A stretch of DNA of 27,925 bases, taken from NCBI GenBank assembly GCA_002695185.1, contig NZOF01000021.1, positions 1 through 27,925 of the forward strand. Reading direction: 5' to 3'. The notes under the pieces are model-generated. The model was not told where the DNA came from. It did not search any database and was given only the letters and a program-made list of their open reading frames with translations. The stretch is from Erythrobacter sp. GTDB lineage: Bacteria; Pseudomonadota; Alphaproteobacteria; Sphingomonadales; Sphingomonadaceae. A program made the translations under genes and the position numbers. Of this stretch, positions 15,328 through 22,022 are shown piece after piece; position 1 is the stretch's first letter, and every line of letters begins with the position of its first letter.

Positions 15328-15613
15328 TCAGATGTCTACCGGCTCGGTGATGCTCAGGGGCATCCTCAAGTTCGACGCCCAGGTAGCGGACGGTACTGTC
15401 CACCTTCGTGTGGCCAAGCAGGAGCTGGACCGCGCGAAGATTGCCTGTCTTGCGGTAGATCTGCGCTGCCTTCGTGCGCCTCAGCGAGTGCGTCCCGTAG
15501 CCGCTCGGTTCGAGACCGATCGCCGTCACCCACTCCCGGACGAGCCGTACGTACTGGCGCGTCGAGATGTGCGGCCGGTCGTGAAACCGGCTCGGGAACA
15601 GGAAGGTGCTCAA
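15328..15613 (-). pseudogene. Tyrosine recombinase/integrase remnant (no N-terminus, frameshifted end)
   Basis: The preserved part opens 'FLFPSRFHDRPHISTRQYVRL', continues with 'YGTHSLRRTKAAQIYRKTGN' (the H-x-x-R box) and 'LLGHTKVDSTVRYLGVELED' (the GH and catalytic Tyr region). It corresponds to the C-terminal half of a roughly 200-residue integrase frequent in Rhodobacteraceae. The N-terminal half with the first catalytic Arg is absent; the sequence runs directly into the end of the PhnE-like gene. After 'ELEDA' a one-base shift in a run of four C's throws the frame into a long false tail, while the +1 frame gives the expected short ending 'LSITEPVDI' and a stop at 15328. It is therefore doubly disabled. 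Confidence 0.8.
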
Positions 15614-16371
15614 GAGAAGCGCTTGCGCAAGGCCACGTTCAGAACCTCTATCGCGATGACAAGCAGGATCACAGCGATGGTCACGCTGGCCGCCTTGTCA
15701 TATTGAAACGATCGCACGTAGGTCTGGATGTAGAACCCGATCCCGCCCGCGCCGACGATGCCGAGGATCAGTGACTCCCGCAGATTCAATTCGAAACGAA
15801 AGATCGTATCGCGCGCAATGACCGGTGCCATCTGCGGCCAGATCGCATGACGAAGCCGGACGAGCGGACCCGCGCCCGCGCTTTGCAGTGCCTCCACCGG
15901 CGGACGGGCGACACCGTCTATGGCTTCGGCGTAGAACTTGCCCAGCATACCCGTCGCATGAAAGGCGACCGCGATGACCCCCGGCATCGGTCCGAGGCCG
16001 ACAGCCCCGACCATCAGCATGGCCACCAGAAGCAGCGGGATCGCCCGGATCAGCGCGAGCAGCGTTCGAACGCTGCGGTAGATCACCGGAGGGACCATTG
16101 TCTCTGAAGCGGCAAGCCCCAGCGGAACGGAAAGGATGACCGCACCCAACGTGCCGAGGATGGCGATACGAAGCGTCTCGGCCGTCCCGTCGACGATCTC
16201 TGACATGACAGTCAGGTCGGGCGGTATCATGCGGCCAAGGAACTCGCCGATGCGCGGTCCGGCGGAGAGGAGCCGCGACAGCTCCATGTCGCTGGTTGCG
16301 AAGGACCAGAGCACCACGGCGCCAAGGCAGACGCCTGTGAGGAACCCTCCGGAGCCACCACGCCGGATCAT
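15610..16371 (-). CDS. PhnE-like ABC transporter permease
   Basis: 253 residues with about six membrane helices and the permease 'EAA' loop near residues 160-180 ('EALQSAGAGPLVRLRHAIWPQ'), the contact for the ATPase. The family is the phosphate/phosphite/phosphonate permeases (PhnE/PtxC). It is last of four overlapping genes, with 4-bp overlap (ATGA) to the ATPase. The stop lies directly at the junction with the integrase remnant, and the ending 'LRKRFS' looks natural, so the gene seems complete. Its substrate is discussed under the MntR-linked operon: family resemblance suggests oxyanions, context suggests a metal. Confidence 0.88.
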   Translation of the reverse strand: MIRRGGSGGFLTGVCLGAVVLWSFATSDMELSRLLSAGPRIGEFLGRMIPPDLTVMSEIVDGTAETLRIAILGTLGAVILSVPLGLAASETMVPPVIYRSVRTLLALIRAIPLLLVAMLMVGAVGLGPMPGVIAVAFHATGMLGKFYAEAIDGVARPPVEALQSAGAGPLVRLRHAIWPQMAPVIARDTIFRFELNLRESLILGIVGAGGIGFYIQTYVRSFQYDKAASVTIAVILLVIAIEVLNVALRKRFS

Positions 16372-17147
16372 TGCACGAGCCTCAAGGCGACCGCACCTTC
16401 GACCACGTCATGGTAGAGTGCCCCGATCTCGGCGTCGGACATGGCGCTCACCACACGATCGAGAACGACGCTCCCACCGGCCATTCCCACAGCGCGGGAC
16501 GCGAAGCGCAACGCAAGCTCGGGTTGGTGAGAGGAAAACACCGTCGTTGCCCCGCGCTTGGCGGCGGCATTCGTGATCAACGCCAGAATCTCGTCGGCGC
16601 GGGCGGGATCGAGATTGCTGACCGGTTCGTCTGCAAGGATCAGCCTCGGTTCCTGTGCAAGACACCGCGCAATTGCAACCCGCTGCCGCTGTCCGCCACT
16701 CAGAGAGTCTACGCGACGATGGGCCAATTCCCCGATACCGCAATCGGCCAGCGCCTGATGGGCGGCGTCGAGATCATGCTCTGAATGGCGACCGAAAAAA
16801 GCCGCGACGCTCGACATCCGCCCAAGCCGCCCGTTCAGCACGTTGCGCAGAACGCTCGACCGCTCGACCAGCGCAAATTCCTGGAAGATGAAGCCAGTAT
16901 CTGGTCGCGCCGCCACTGGCGGTGGGGCGTCGGGCGCAAGACCCCTGCCGAGGACGGAGACGCACCCGGTCCAGCCCTGCAACCGTCCGTCGAGAAGCGC
17001 GAGCAGTGTCGTCTTGCCCGCGCCGGAAGGACCGAGCAGCACGACAGCCTCGCCCGCCTCCACGACCAGGCTGACATCGTTCAGCGCCGGCAACTCTGCT
17101 CCGGAATGAAGGAAACTGAGGTCGACGAGGTCGATGACACGGGTCAC
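16368..17147 (-). CDS. PhnC-like ABC transporter ATP-binding protein
   Basis: 259 residues with a full set of ABC motifs: Walker A 'GPSGAGKTT' (39-47), Q-loop Q89 in '[22 protein letters not shown]' (a PhnC-type segment), signature 'LSGGQRQR' (149-156), Walker B 'LILADEP' (169-175) and H-loop H207 in 'FSSHQPEL'. It should energise import through the PhnE-like permease. GTG start; the first bases overlap the stop of the binding-protein gene by 4 bp. The extra '[12 protein letters not shown]' insert near 72-83 is hydrophilic and of no known meaning. Confidence 0.92.
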   Translation of the reverse strand: MTRVIDLVDLSFLHSGAELPALNDVSLVVEAGEAVVLLGPSGAGKTTLLALLDGRLQGWTGCVSVLGRGLAPDAPPPVAARPDTGFIFQEFALVERSSVLRNVLNGRLGRMSSVAAFFGRHSEHDLDAAHQALADCGIGELAHRRVDSLSGGQRQRVAIARCLAQEPRLILADEPVSNLDPARADEILALITNAAAKRGATTVFSSHQPELALRFASRAVGMAGGSVVLDRVVSAMSDAEIGALYHDVVEGAVALRLVQ

Positions 17148-18022
17148 GAAAGCAGCCCGGCCTCGCGTGCCATGTCGCGGACCGCCTCGAATGCCTCCGG
17201 GTCGGCGGGCACGTAGCCGTCGGGACCGTAGAGATATTGCAGCTTGGCCCGATGCACCGGTTCGTTCAGGCGCAGCATCGTCTCGACGAAGCGAGCGCGT
17301 AGATCCGCGTCGAGGCCGGGCCGGGCGATGACGACGTGGCTCGGAATTTCAGGGCTTTCGGCGATCCAAGTCACCTGAGGCTGTTGCTGGGGGGTAAGCA
17401 GGAGATCGGCATACTGGCTTGCCCCCGCTGCCGCGACGAGCCCTTGCGCCATCGCCTGCATCGCCTGCTGGTAGCCACCGGCGAAGAATATGCGCCCGAA
17501 GAAGGCCTCGGCCTCGTCGATACCGGCGATCAGCCCCGCGCGTTTGAACTCTGCCAGCGGATACAGGTACCCCGATTCCGAGATCGGGTCGGCGAACGCG
17601 ATGTCCCGGCCTTCGAGATCGGCGAGCGACGTGATCCCGCTGTCGCGCCGCACGAAAATGCGTCCGGTATAGTAGGGTTTGCCCCGATAGACCTCGGACA
17701 GCAGCGGCACCGCGCCGATCTCTGCCTCGGCCAGCACGAAGGGCAGCGCTCCCATGAAGGAGATATCCGCGTCGCCGTTGCGCAACGCTTCGACGGCCGC
17801 CGCGTGGTCGATGGTCACGAACCCCTCAACCGGAACCCCCAGCTCCTGCGACAGCCAGCCGCTGATGGCCTCGATGTCACCCAGAAGCTTGTCGGGATTC
17901 TCCTGAGGAATGAATGCCAGCCGCAACGGGCTCGCCTGGGTCAGTGCGGGCAGCGGATGCGTGGCGAGCAGTGAACCGACCCCCGTCGTCAGCAGAGTGC
18001 GCCGCGTGAGTTGAGCCTTCAT
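17144..18022 (-). CDS. PhnD-like periplasmic substrate-binding protein
   Basis: 292 residues with a signal peptide having twin Arg ('LTRRTLLTTGVGSLLATHPLPALTQA', about 5-30). The mature protein is a two-lobed binding protein of the phosphate/phosphite/phosphonate type: 'RLAFIPQENPDKLLGD' at the N-lobe, 'ADISFMGALPFVLAEAEIGA' and the hinge loop 'FADPISESGYLYPLAEFK' (143-160). In PhnD/PtxB proteins that loop usually reads 'DP-STSGYL-P' and its hydroxyls and amides bind the anion. Here the middle residue is E149, a negative charge in the anion site. I infer a different ligand, possibly a metal ion or metal complex. It overlaps the cytochrome gene by one base (TGATG). Confidence 0.9.
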   Translation of the reverse strand: MKAQLTRRTLLTTGVGSLLATHPLPALTQASPLRLAFIPQENPDKLLGDIEAISGWLSQELGVPVEGFVTIDHAAAVEALRNGDADISFMGALPFVLAEAEIGAVPLLSEVYRGKPYYTGRIFVRRDSGITSLADLEGRDIAFADPISESGYLYPLAEFKRAGLIAGIDEAEAFFGRIFFAGGYQQAMQAMAQGLVAAAGASQYADLLLTPQQQPQVTWIAESPEIPSHVVIARPGLDADLRARFVETMLRLNEPVHRAKLQYLYGPDGYVPADPEAFEAVRDMAREAGLLS

Positions 18023-19914
18023 CAGTAGACCCTTTCCTCGATCTTTTCCGCTTCGGCCTTGAAAGTGGTCCAGTGCGCTTCGGCAGCAGTCCAGTCATCG
18101 GCCCTGACGGCCTCGCCCACATCGACAAGCAGGCGCGCCAGACTGTAGATTTCCGGCCGGGCGCTCTGGTTGGACATGGTGCCGGCGTCGGCCGCGAGGT
18201 CGGCAGCCACAGTGTCGGTCAGCAGCAGCGTGTGTTGGCGGTCCCTTGCCGGCAGCAGGGTATCGAGCGTGGAGGCAAAGGTGGTGAGCTCCTCGAAGGC
18301 CAACCGGAACGGCGTATTGCGCTCTCCGAACCCCTCATACGGGTCGTCGGCCGCGCCCACGGCTTCCAGATAGGCGGTCAGATCGGAACGTTCCTGATCG
18401 CTCAGTTCGAGGGACTTGGTCTCGTCGAACCAGTCGACGACGCTGGCCAGAGTCGGAAGCGCCCCGTCATGAAAGTAGGGCGCGGTATAAGCGGTACCCA
18501 GCAAGGTCGGCGTATCGAACGCCCCCGCTCGTGCGCCATCATAGCCCGGCTCCGCCGAACCGATGTCATGCGCACGACCGTCCAGAAAATTGGCGGACGG
18601 GATGTGGCAACTTGCACAGGACTTGTCATCGAGCCCAGCCATCGGCCGATTGAAGATAGCCTCTCCGCGATGGGCAGCGTCAGAGGCCACCTCGGTCAGC
18701 GCACCCTCGGGCGTGACCATCGCGTTCGGCAGGAAATCGAATTCGAACAGGTAGGCAACCAGCGCATCCAGCATGAACGGCGTTGGCTCCGCGCCGCCGA
18801 ATTCGTTGACGATGACGTTTCGACTGAATTCACGCAGCGAGGCGAACCGACCGTCACGCCCATAAGGGCCGGTGAACCGCAATCCCCGCAGACTGGGAAT
18901 ATCGAGCGAATCCGCCCGCCGATCGTTGAACATCGGATTGAAGAAGGCGCCGTCCACATCGACTGCGCCGGGCTGATGGCTCACCCCTGGGATGAAGAAG
19001 CGCTGGTTGATGTCCGACCGGTTGTGGCAGCTGGAACATGCGATGCCGACGCTGCGCGCCGGCTCGCCGAAAATCTCCGGGCTATCGAACAGCATGTCGC
19101 CATAGGCGACCATCGGTAGATCCTTCTCGTCGATTCCCTGCTCCTCGAAATTCAGCACCAATCGGGGTAGCGGGTCTTGATCGAAGATGTCCGAGCCTGG
19201 CGGCAGCGTTGCGGGTATGTCCGTCGCGGTGCCGCCGGCCGCGACGGTTTCGGGCACCGCCGACAGTTTGGCGCGTCGATCAAATTCGGAGGTCAGGTAG
19301 TTGGCCGCAAGATAGTCCCGAATGACCTTGCCGGCGGCTTTCATGCGCGCGTCGTCAAGCGCGACGGCTCCTGCGCCCAGCACCCCGCTGGAGCCGGCCG
19401 CGCTAGTCAGCTCCAGCCAGGCAAGCCCAAGCTCGCGCGCCGCTTCCGGGTCGGCGGCCTGCACATGGTCGCCGAATGCGCGGTAAAGTTCCTGTGCCTC
19501 CGACACCGCGGCCTGCGCGGCGCTCGGCGATGACGCCGCAATGGCTCGGTCAAGCTCTTCGCCAATACGGCTGGCCAGCAGCCGGGTTGCAGCGCCGAAC
19601 AGCGCATGCCGATCCTCGGCAGCGATCGCGGCGGCCACGGCCTCTGTACTCAGCGCGCTGTTCTCCGCTATGCGGTCGAAGGCGCCGTCAGGGAACTCGG
19701 CACCGCGATAGGGTTCGCTCCAGGCCTCCGCGATTGCCTCCCAGGGCACCGGGGCAAGATTTCCATAATGCAATGTCAGTCGGTAGGCGGCCGCTTCCGG
19801 TAGCCAAGGCACCTGTTTCGCCGGGGTCGCCAGCGCAACGCTGCCCGCGAGCGCTGCGGCAGCGCTTACGATAATGCATTTCACTCGCAAATTGGGTGAG
19901 AGAGTCGCTTGCAT
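18022..19914 (-). CDS. Di-heme cytochrome c peroxidase/MauG-like protein with extra N-terminal domain
   Basis: 630 residues, periplasmic. It has a signal peptide (about 1-30), a helical Ala-rich N-terminal domain (about 40-215) and a di-heme peroxidase core with heme sites C293-SS-C-H297 and C433-AS-C-H437. Motifs of the family include 'PSLRGLRFTGPYGRDGRFASLREF' and 'TPTLLGTAYTAPYFHDGALPTLASVVDW'. A helical C-terminal tail (about 560-630) follows. Ordinary CcpA/MauG proteins are about 320-400 residues, so both ends are additions. The N-terminal part does not match a family I can name. It is first gene of the operon, directly behind the MntR-type operator. I infer a redox step coupled to the ABC importer, but peroxide removal is also possible. 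Confidence 0.88.
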   Translation of the reverse strand: MQATLSPNLRVKCIIVSAAAALAGSVALATPAKQVPWLPEAAAYRLTLHYGNLAPVPWEAIAEAWSEPYRGAEFPDGAFDRIAENSALSTEAVAAAIAAEDRHALFGAATRLLASRIGEELDRAIAASSPSAAQAAVSEAQELYRAFGDHVQAADPEAARELGLAWLELTSAAGSSGVLGAGAVALDDARMKAAGKVIRDYLAANYLTSEFDRRAKLSAVPETVAAGGTATDIPATLPPGSDIFDQDPLPRLVLNFEEQGIDEKDLPMVAYGDMLFDSPEIFGEPARSVGIACSSCHNRSDINQRFFIPGVSHQPGAVDVDGAFFNPMFNDRRADSLDIPSLRGLRFTGPYGRDGRFASLREFSRNVIVNEFGGAEPTPFMLDALVAYLFEFDFLPNAMVTPEGALTEVASDAAHRGEAIFNRPMAGLDDKSCASCHIPSANFLDGRAHDIGSAEPGYDGARAGAFDTPTLLGTAYTAPYFHDGALPTLASVVDWFDETKSLELSDQERSDLTAYLEAVGAADDPYEGFGERNTPFRLAFEELTTFASTLDTLLPARDRQHTLLLTDTVAADLAADAGTMSNQSARPEIYSLARLLVDVGEAVRADDWTAAEAHWTTFKAEAEKIEERVY

Positions 19915-19948
19915 GAGTCTGGCATCGCCCTTTCGGTGGAAATGTTTG

Positions 19949-19970
19949 AAAGTTAGCCTTGACTAAGTTT
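19949..19970. promoter_or_regulatory. MntR-type operator between mntR and the cytochrome/ABC operon
   Basis: A 22-bp dyad with arms AAAGTTAGC and ACTAAGTTT around a 4-base centre; seven of nine arm positions pair. The E. coli MntR box has the same 9-4-9 build, AAACATAGC-N4-GCTATGTTT. It lies 35 bp before the cytochrome start and overlaps the probable -35 box of mntR, so it could repress both directions when Mn is plentiful. Confidence 0.72.
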
Positions 19971-19987
19971 TGTAGCACAGGTGAAAT
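19959..19987 (+). promoter_or_regulatory. Probable mntR promoter
   Basis: -35 TTGACT (19959-19964), 17-bp spacer and -10 TGAAAT (19982-19987). The -35 is inside the MntR-type operator, so autoregulation is likely. The transcript would start near 19994, shortly before the ATG codons at 20007 and 20025. Confidence 0.5.
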
Positions 19988-20024
19988 TATTGTCAATCCG
20001 CGTGCCATGTTTAAGTCTACTGCC

Positions 20025-20534
20025 ATGAACACTTCCCGCGACAGATCCGGCGCGCGCGATGTCACCTTGGCGCCCGCTGATGAACGAGCGGCGGCCGATC
20101 AGGCTGACGCCTTTGCCTCAGTAAGGAACGCGCATGAAAGCGAGATGGCCGAGGACTACGTCGAGCTGATCGCCGAACTCGTCGACAGAAATGACGAGGC
20201 CCGACCGGTGGATCTGGCCGAACGGCTTGGTGTCAAGCCGCCCACGGTGACCAAGAATATCTCCCGGCTCGTGCGGGCCGGGCTAGTCCGCCGCGAGCGA
20301 TACCGCTCAATATTCTTGACGGAGAAAGGGGCGGCCCTTGCGGACGCGTGCCGTCGCCGCCACCGGACTGTCGTCGCAACGCTGGTCGCGCTCGGCGTGG
20401 ACCCGGAGAGCGCCGAACGCGATGCAGAGGGCATCGAACATCATGTCAGTGATGAAACTCTCGAAGCGTTCGAGCGGTTTGTGACGTCTTGCAACTGCCC
20501 CCTCAGCGGCATGAAGCGTTCGAACGAAATGTAG
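20025..20534 (+). CDS. mntR: MntR-type manganese-responsive regulator (DtxR family)
   Basis: 169 residues from the ATG at 20025 (an in-frame ATG at 20007 adds six). A winged-helix domain ('EDYVELIAELV', 'VDLAERLGVKPPTVTKNISRLVRAGLV', about 43-88) is followed by the dimer and metal domain. Metal ligands of the MntR type are visible: D44 and E47 in 'EDYVE', H113 in 'RRRHRTVV', E135, E138 and H139 in 'DAEGIEHHVSDETL'. The close match to E. coli MntR in 'DAEG-EHHVS-ETL' separates it from iron-type DtxR/IdeR. It has no SH3-like third domain. It is divergent from the cytochrome/ABC operon with an operator between them. Neither start has a clear ribosome-binding site. Confidence 0.92.
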   Translation: MNTSRDRSGARDVTLAPADERAAADQADAFASVRNAHESEMAEDYVELIAELVDRNDEARPVDLAERLGVKPPTVTKNISRLVRAGLVRRERYRSIFLTEKGAALADACRRRHRTVVATLVALGVDPESAERDAEGIEHHVSDETLEAFERFVTSCNCPLSGMKRSNEM

Positions 20535-20966
20535 CAAGGTCGGCCAAGGGCCATGCGCCACGTGGCGCGTCTCGCTGCAAGCGAACAATCGCCCCGTCGC
20601 ACCGGAGTGAGATTGCGCTCGACGCTTCCAGACGGCGGAGGCCCCTTGTCCCGGCCCCTTTTATGCAGCAATGACCGCTTCCGCGGTGCTGAAGCGGGAT
20701 CGGATTTGCAGCGAAGGTCTGGAGTCCGACCGTCGCGTCGATCATGCATTTTCCGGCGTGGATACCGGGCTGAATGTCCGCTTCTACAGAGCCAGGATTA
20801 CCCTTGCGGCCGCGGCGAAGTCCGGAATCCGCCCTTGTTGTTTGTGACAGCTCGCAGGTGCGGCAAGGATTGAGCAAGTGCGGCGAAGGTCCGGAAGGTC
20901 CGCGGTGCGGTGGCTGCTCGCGAGGATTTCGCTGTGCGGCGCATGAACGGCAGGTTTCACAGCTGC

Positions 20967-21051
20967 GATGCGGCATGAAGATCTGCCGCACCGCAACAGA
21001 ACTTTTTCTGCGAGCGCACGCAGCGAGAATTTGACACTTCCGGAATGGGCT
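20967..21051. repeat. Diverged direct repeat, copy B
   Basis: Partner of the repeat at 15166-15250, same orientation, gap-free over 85 bases at roughly three-quarters identity counted by eye. It marks the right side of the block carrying the ABC operon and mntR. The integrase remnant lies beside copy A only. Confidence 0.6.
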
Positions 21052-21144
21052 CGAACCGGAACTTCTCCGCAAAGCAGCATGCGCTAAAACTCAAGCGTTT
21101 CTGTCACCGGCGGAAACGACCGTTTTAGACTTACATTCCGTCAC

Positions 21145-21158
21145 TTGCTCCAGATCAA
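21145..21158. promoter_or_regulatory. FNR-like box upstream of ttrB
   Basis: TTGCT-CCAG-ATCAA matches the FNR consensus TTGAT-N4-ATCAA at nine of ten positions. Its centre (21151.5) is about 42 bp before position 21193, and a TAGACC element lies at 21181-21186, fitting a class II FNR promoter. Tetrathionate reductase is an anaerobic enzyme, FNR-dependent in Salmonella. The ttrB ATG follows a good AAGGGGG ribosome-binding site. Confidence 0.6.
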
Positions 21159-21242
21159 CTCCCGTGGTGTCCAACTGGTCTAGACCATTCCCGACATAGC
21201 AACGGACCAAAGCCGTGGTTCATCTTGTGAAGGGGGTCTCCA

Positions 21243-22022
21243 ATGGATCTTGCACGTCGCCTATTCATGGCGCAGGCCGCGCGGATCACCGCGGGTGCAG
21301 CCTTCGTGCCGCTGGCCAGTGTTGCGCAGGCCGGTATCAACGACCAGCCGCCGCGCCGGGATGGGGATGCCGCCAAACGCTATGCCATGCTGATCGATCT
21401 GCGCCAGTGCATCGGCTGTCAGGCCTGCACTGTGTCGTGTCATATCGAAAACGAAGCGCCTCTAGGCAAGTTTCGCACCATCGTGTCGCAATACGAGGTC
21501 GAAAACGAGGAGACTGGCGATCTGGCACAATTCATGCTGCCGCGGCTGTGCAACCATTGCGACAACCCGCCTTGCGTGCCGGTCTGCCCGGTGCAGGCCA
21601 CGTTCCAGCGCGAGGATGGCATCGTCGTCGTGGATGCCGACCGCTGTGTCGGCTGCGCCTATTGCGTACAGGCCTGTCCCTATGACGCGCGGTTCATCAA
21701 CGACCGCACACAGGTCGCCGACAAATGCACTTTCTGCGCCCATCGGCTTGAGGCGGGGTTGTTGCCCGCCTGTGTCGAATCCTGCGTCGGCGGTGCGCGG
21801 ATTATCGGCGACATCATGGATCCCGACAGCCAGATCAGCCGGATGATCGAAGAGCACCGCGACGAATTGAAGGTACTGCAACCGGACAAGAACACGGTGC
21901 CGCATGTGTTTTATCTCGGCATGGATGAACGGTTCATCGACCGGCCGCAAGCGGCGCCGGGCCTTTGGGATGTGCGCGACAGCGCAGGGGCAGAACTGGG
22001 GTATGAATATGGAGAGCATTGA
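21243..22022 (+). CDS. ttrB: Tetrathionate reductase iron-sulfur subunit TtrB
   Basis: 259 residues carrying electrons from the membrane subunit to the molybdenum subunit. A twin-arginine leader 'DLARRLFMAQAARITAG' (1-30) is followed by four [4Fe-4S] clusters on 16 cysteines: C56/59/62/66, C103/106/111/115, C135/138/141/145 and C162/165/177/181. Stretches such as 'RLCNHCDNPPCVPVCPVQAT', 'FQREDGIVVVD' and 'LLPACVESCVGGARIIGD' follow Salmonella TtrB closely, which sets it apart from DmsB, PhsB and SoeB. It is first in ttrBCA and overlaps ttrC by about 20 bp. Confidence 0.93.
   Translation: MDLARRLFMAQAARITAGAAFVPLASVAQAGINDQPPRRDGDAAKRYAMLIDLRQCIGCQACTVSCHIENEAPLGKFRTIVSQYEVENEETGDLAQFMLPRLCNHCDNPPCVPVCPVQATFQREDGIVVVDADRCVGCAYCVQACPYDARFINDRTQVADKCTFCAHRLEAGLLPACVESCVGGARIIGDIMDPDSQISRMIEEHRDELKVLQPDKNTVPHVFYLGMDERFIDRPQAAPGLWDVRDSAGAELGYEYGEH

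Larger units (their letters stand above)
20535..21242. other. Gene-free 708-bp spacer between mntR and ttrB
   Basis: No convincing coding frame on either strand. It holds a perfect 14-bp palindrome 21 bp after mntR (20555-20568, GCGCCACGTGGCGC, possible terminator), a stretch rich in 'GGTCCG' and 'GTGCGG' half-repeats (20860-20920), repeat copy B (20967-21051) and the ttr control region (21145-21190). Confidence 0.6.

Noticed and set aside
15610..18022. Phosphonate utilisation (phn) locus
   Set aside because: The transporter resembles PhnCDE, but there are no C-P lyase, phosphonatase or phosphite dehydrogenase genes, the regulator is MntR type, and the anion loop is altered.
20553..20873. 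106-residue plus-strand frame in the mntR-ttrB gap
   Set aside because: Arg/Ser/Gly-rich translation without domains or ribosome-binding site, in a region with repeats and palindromes.
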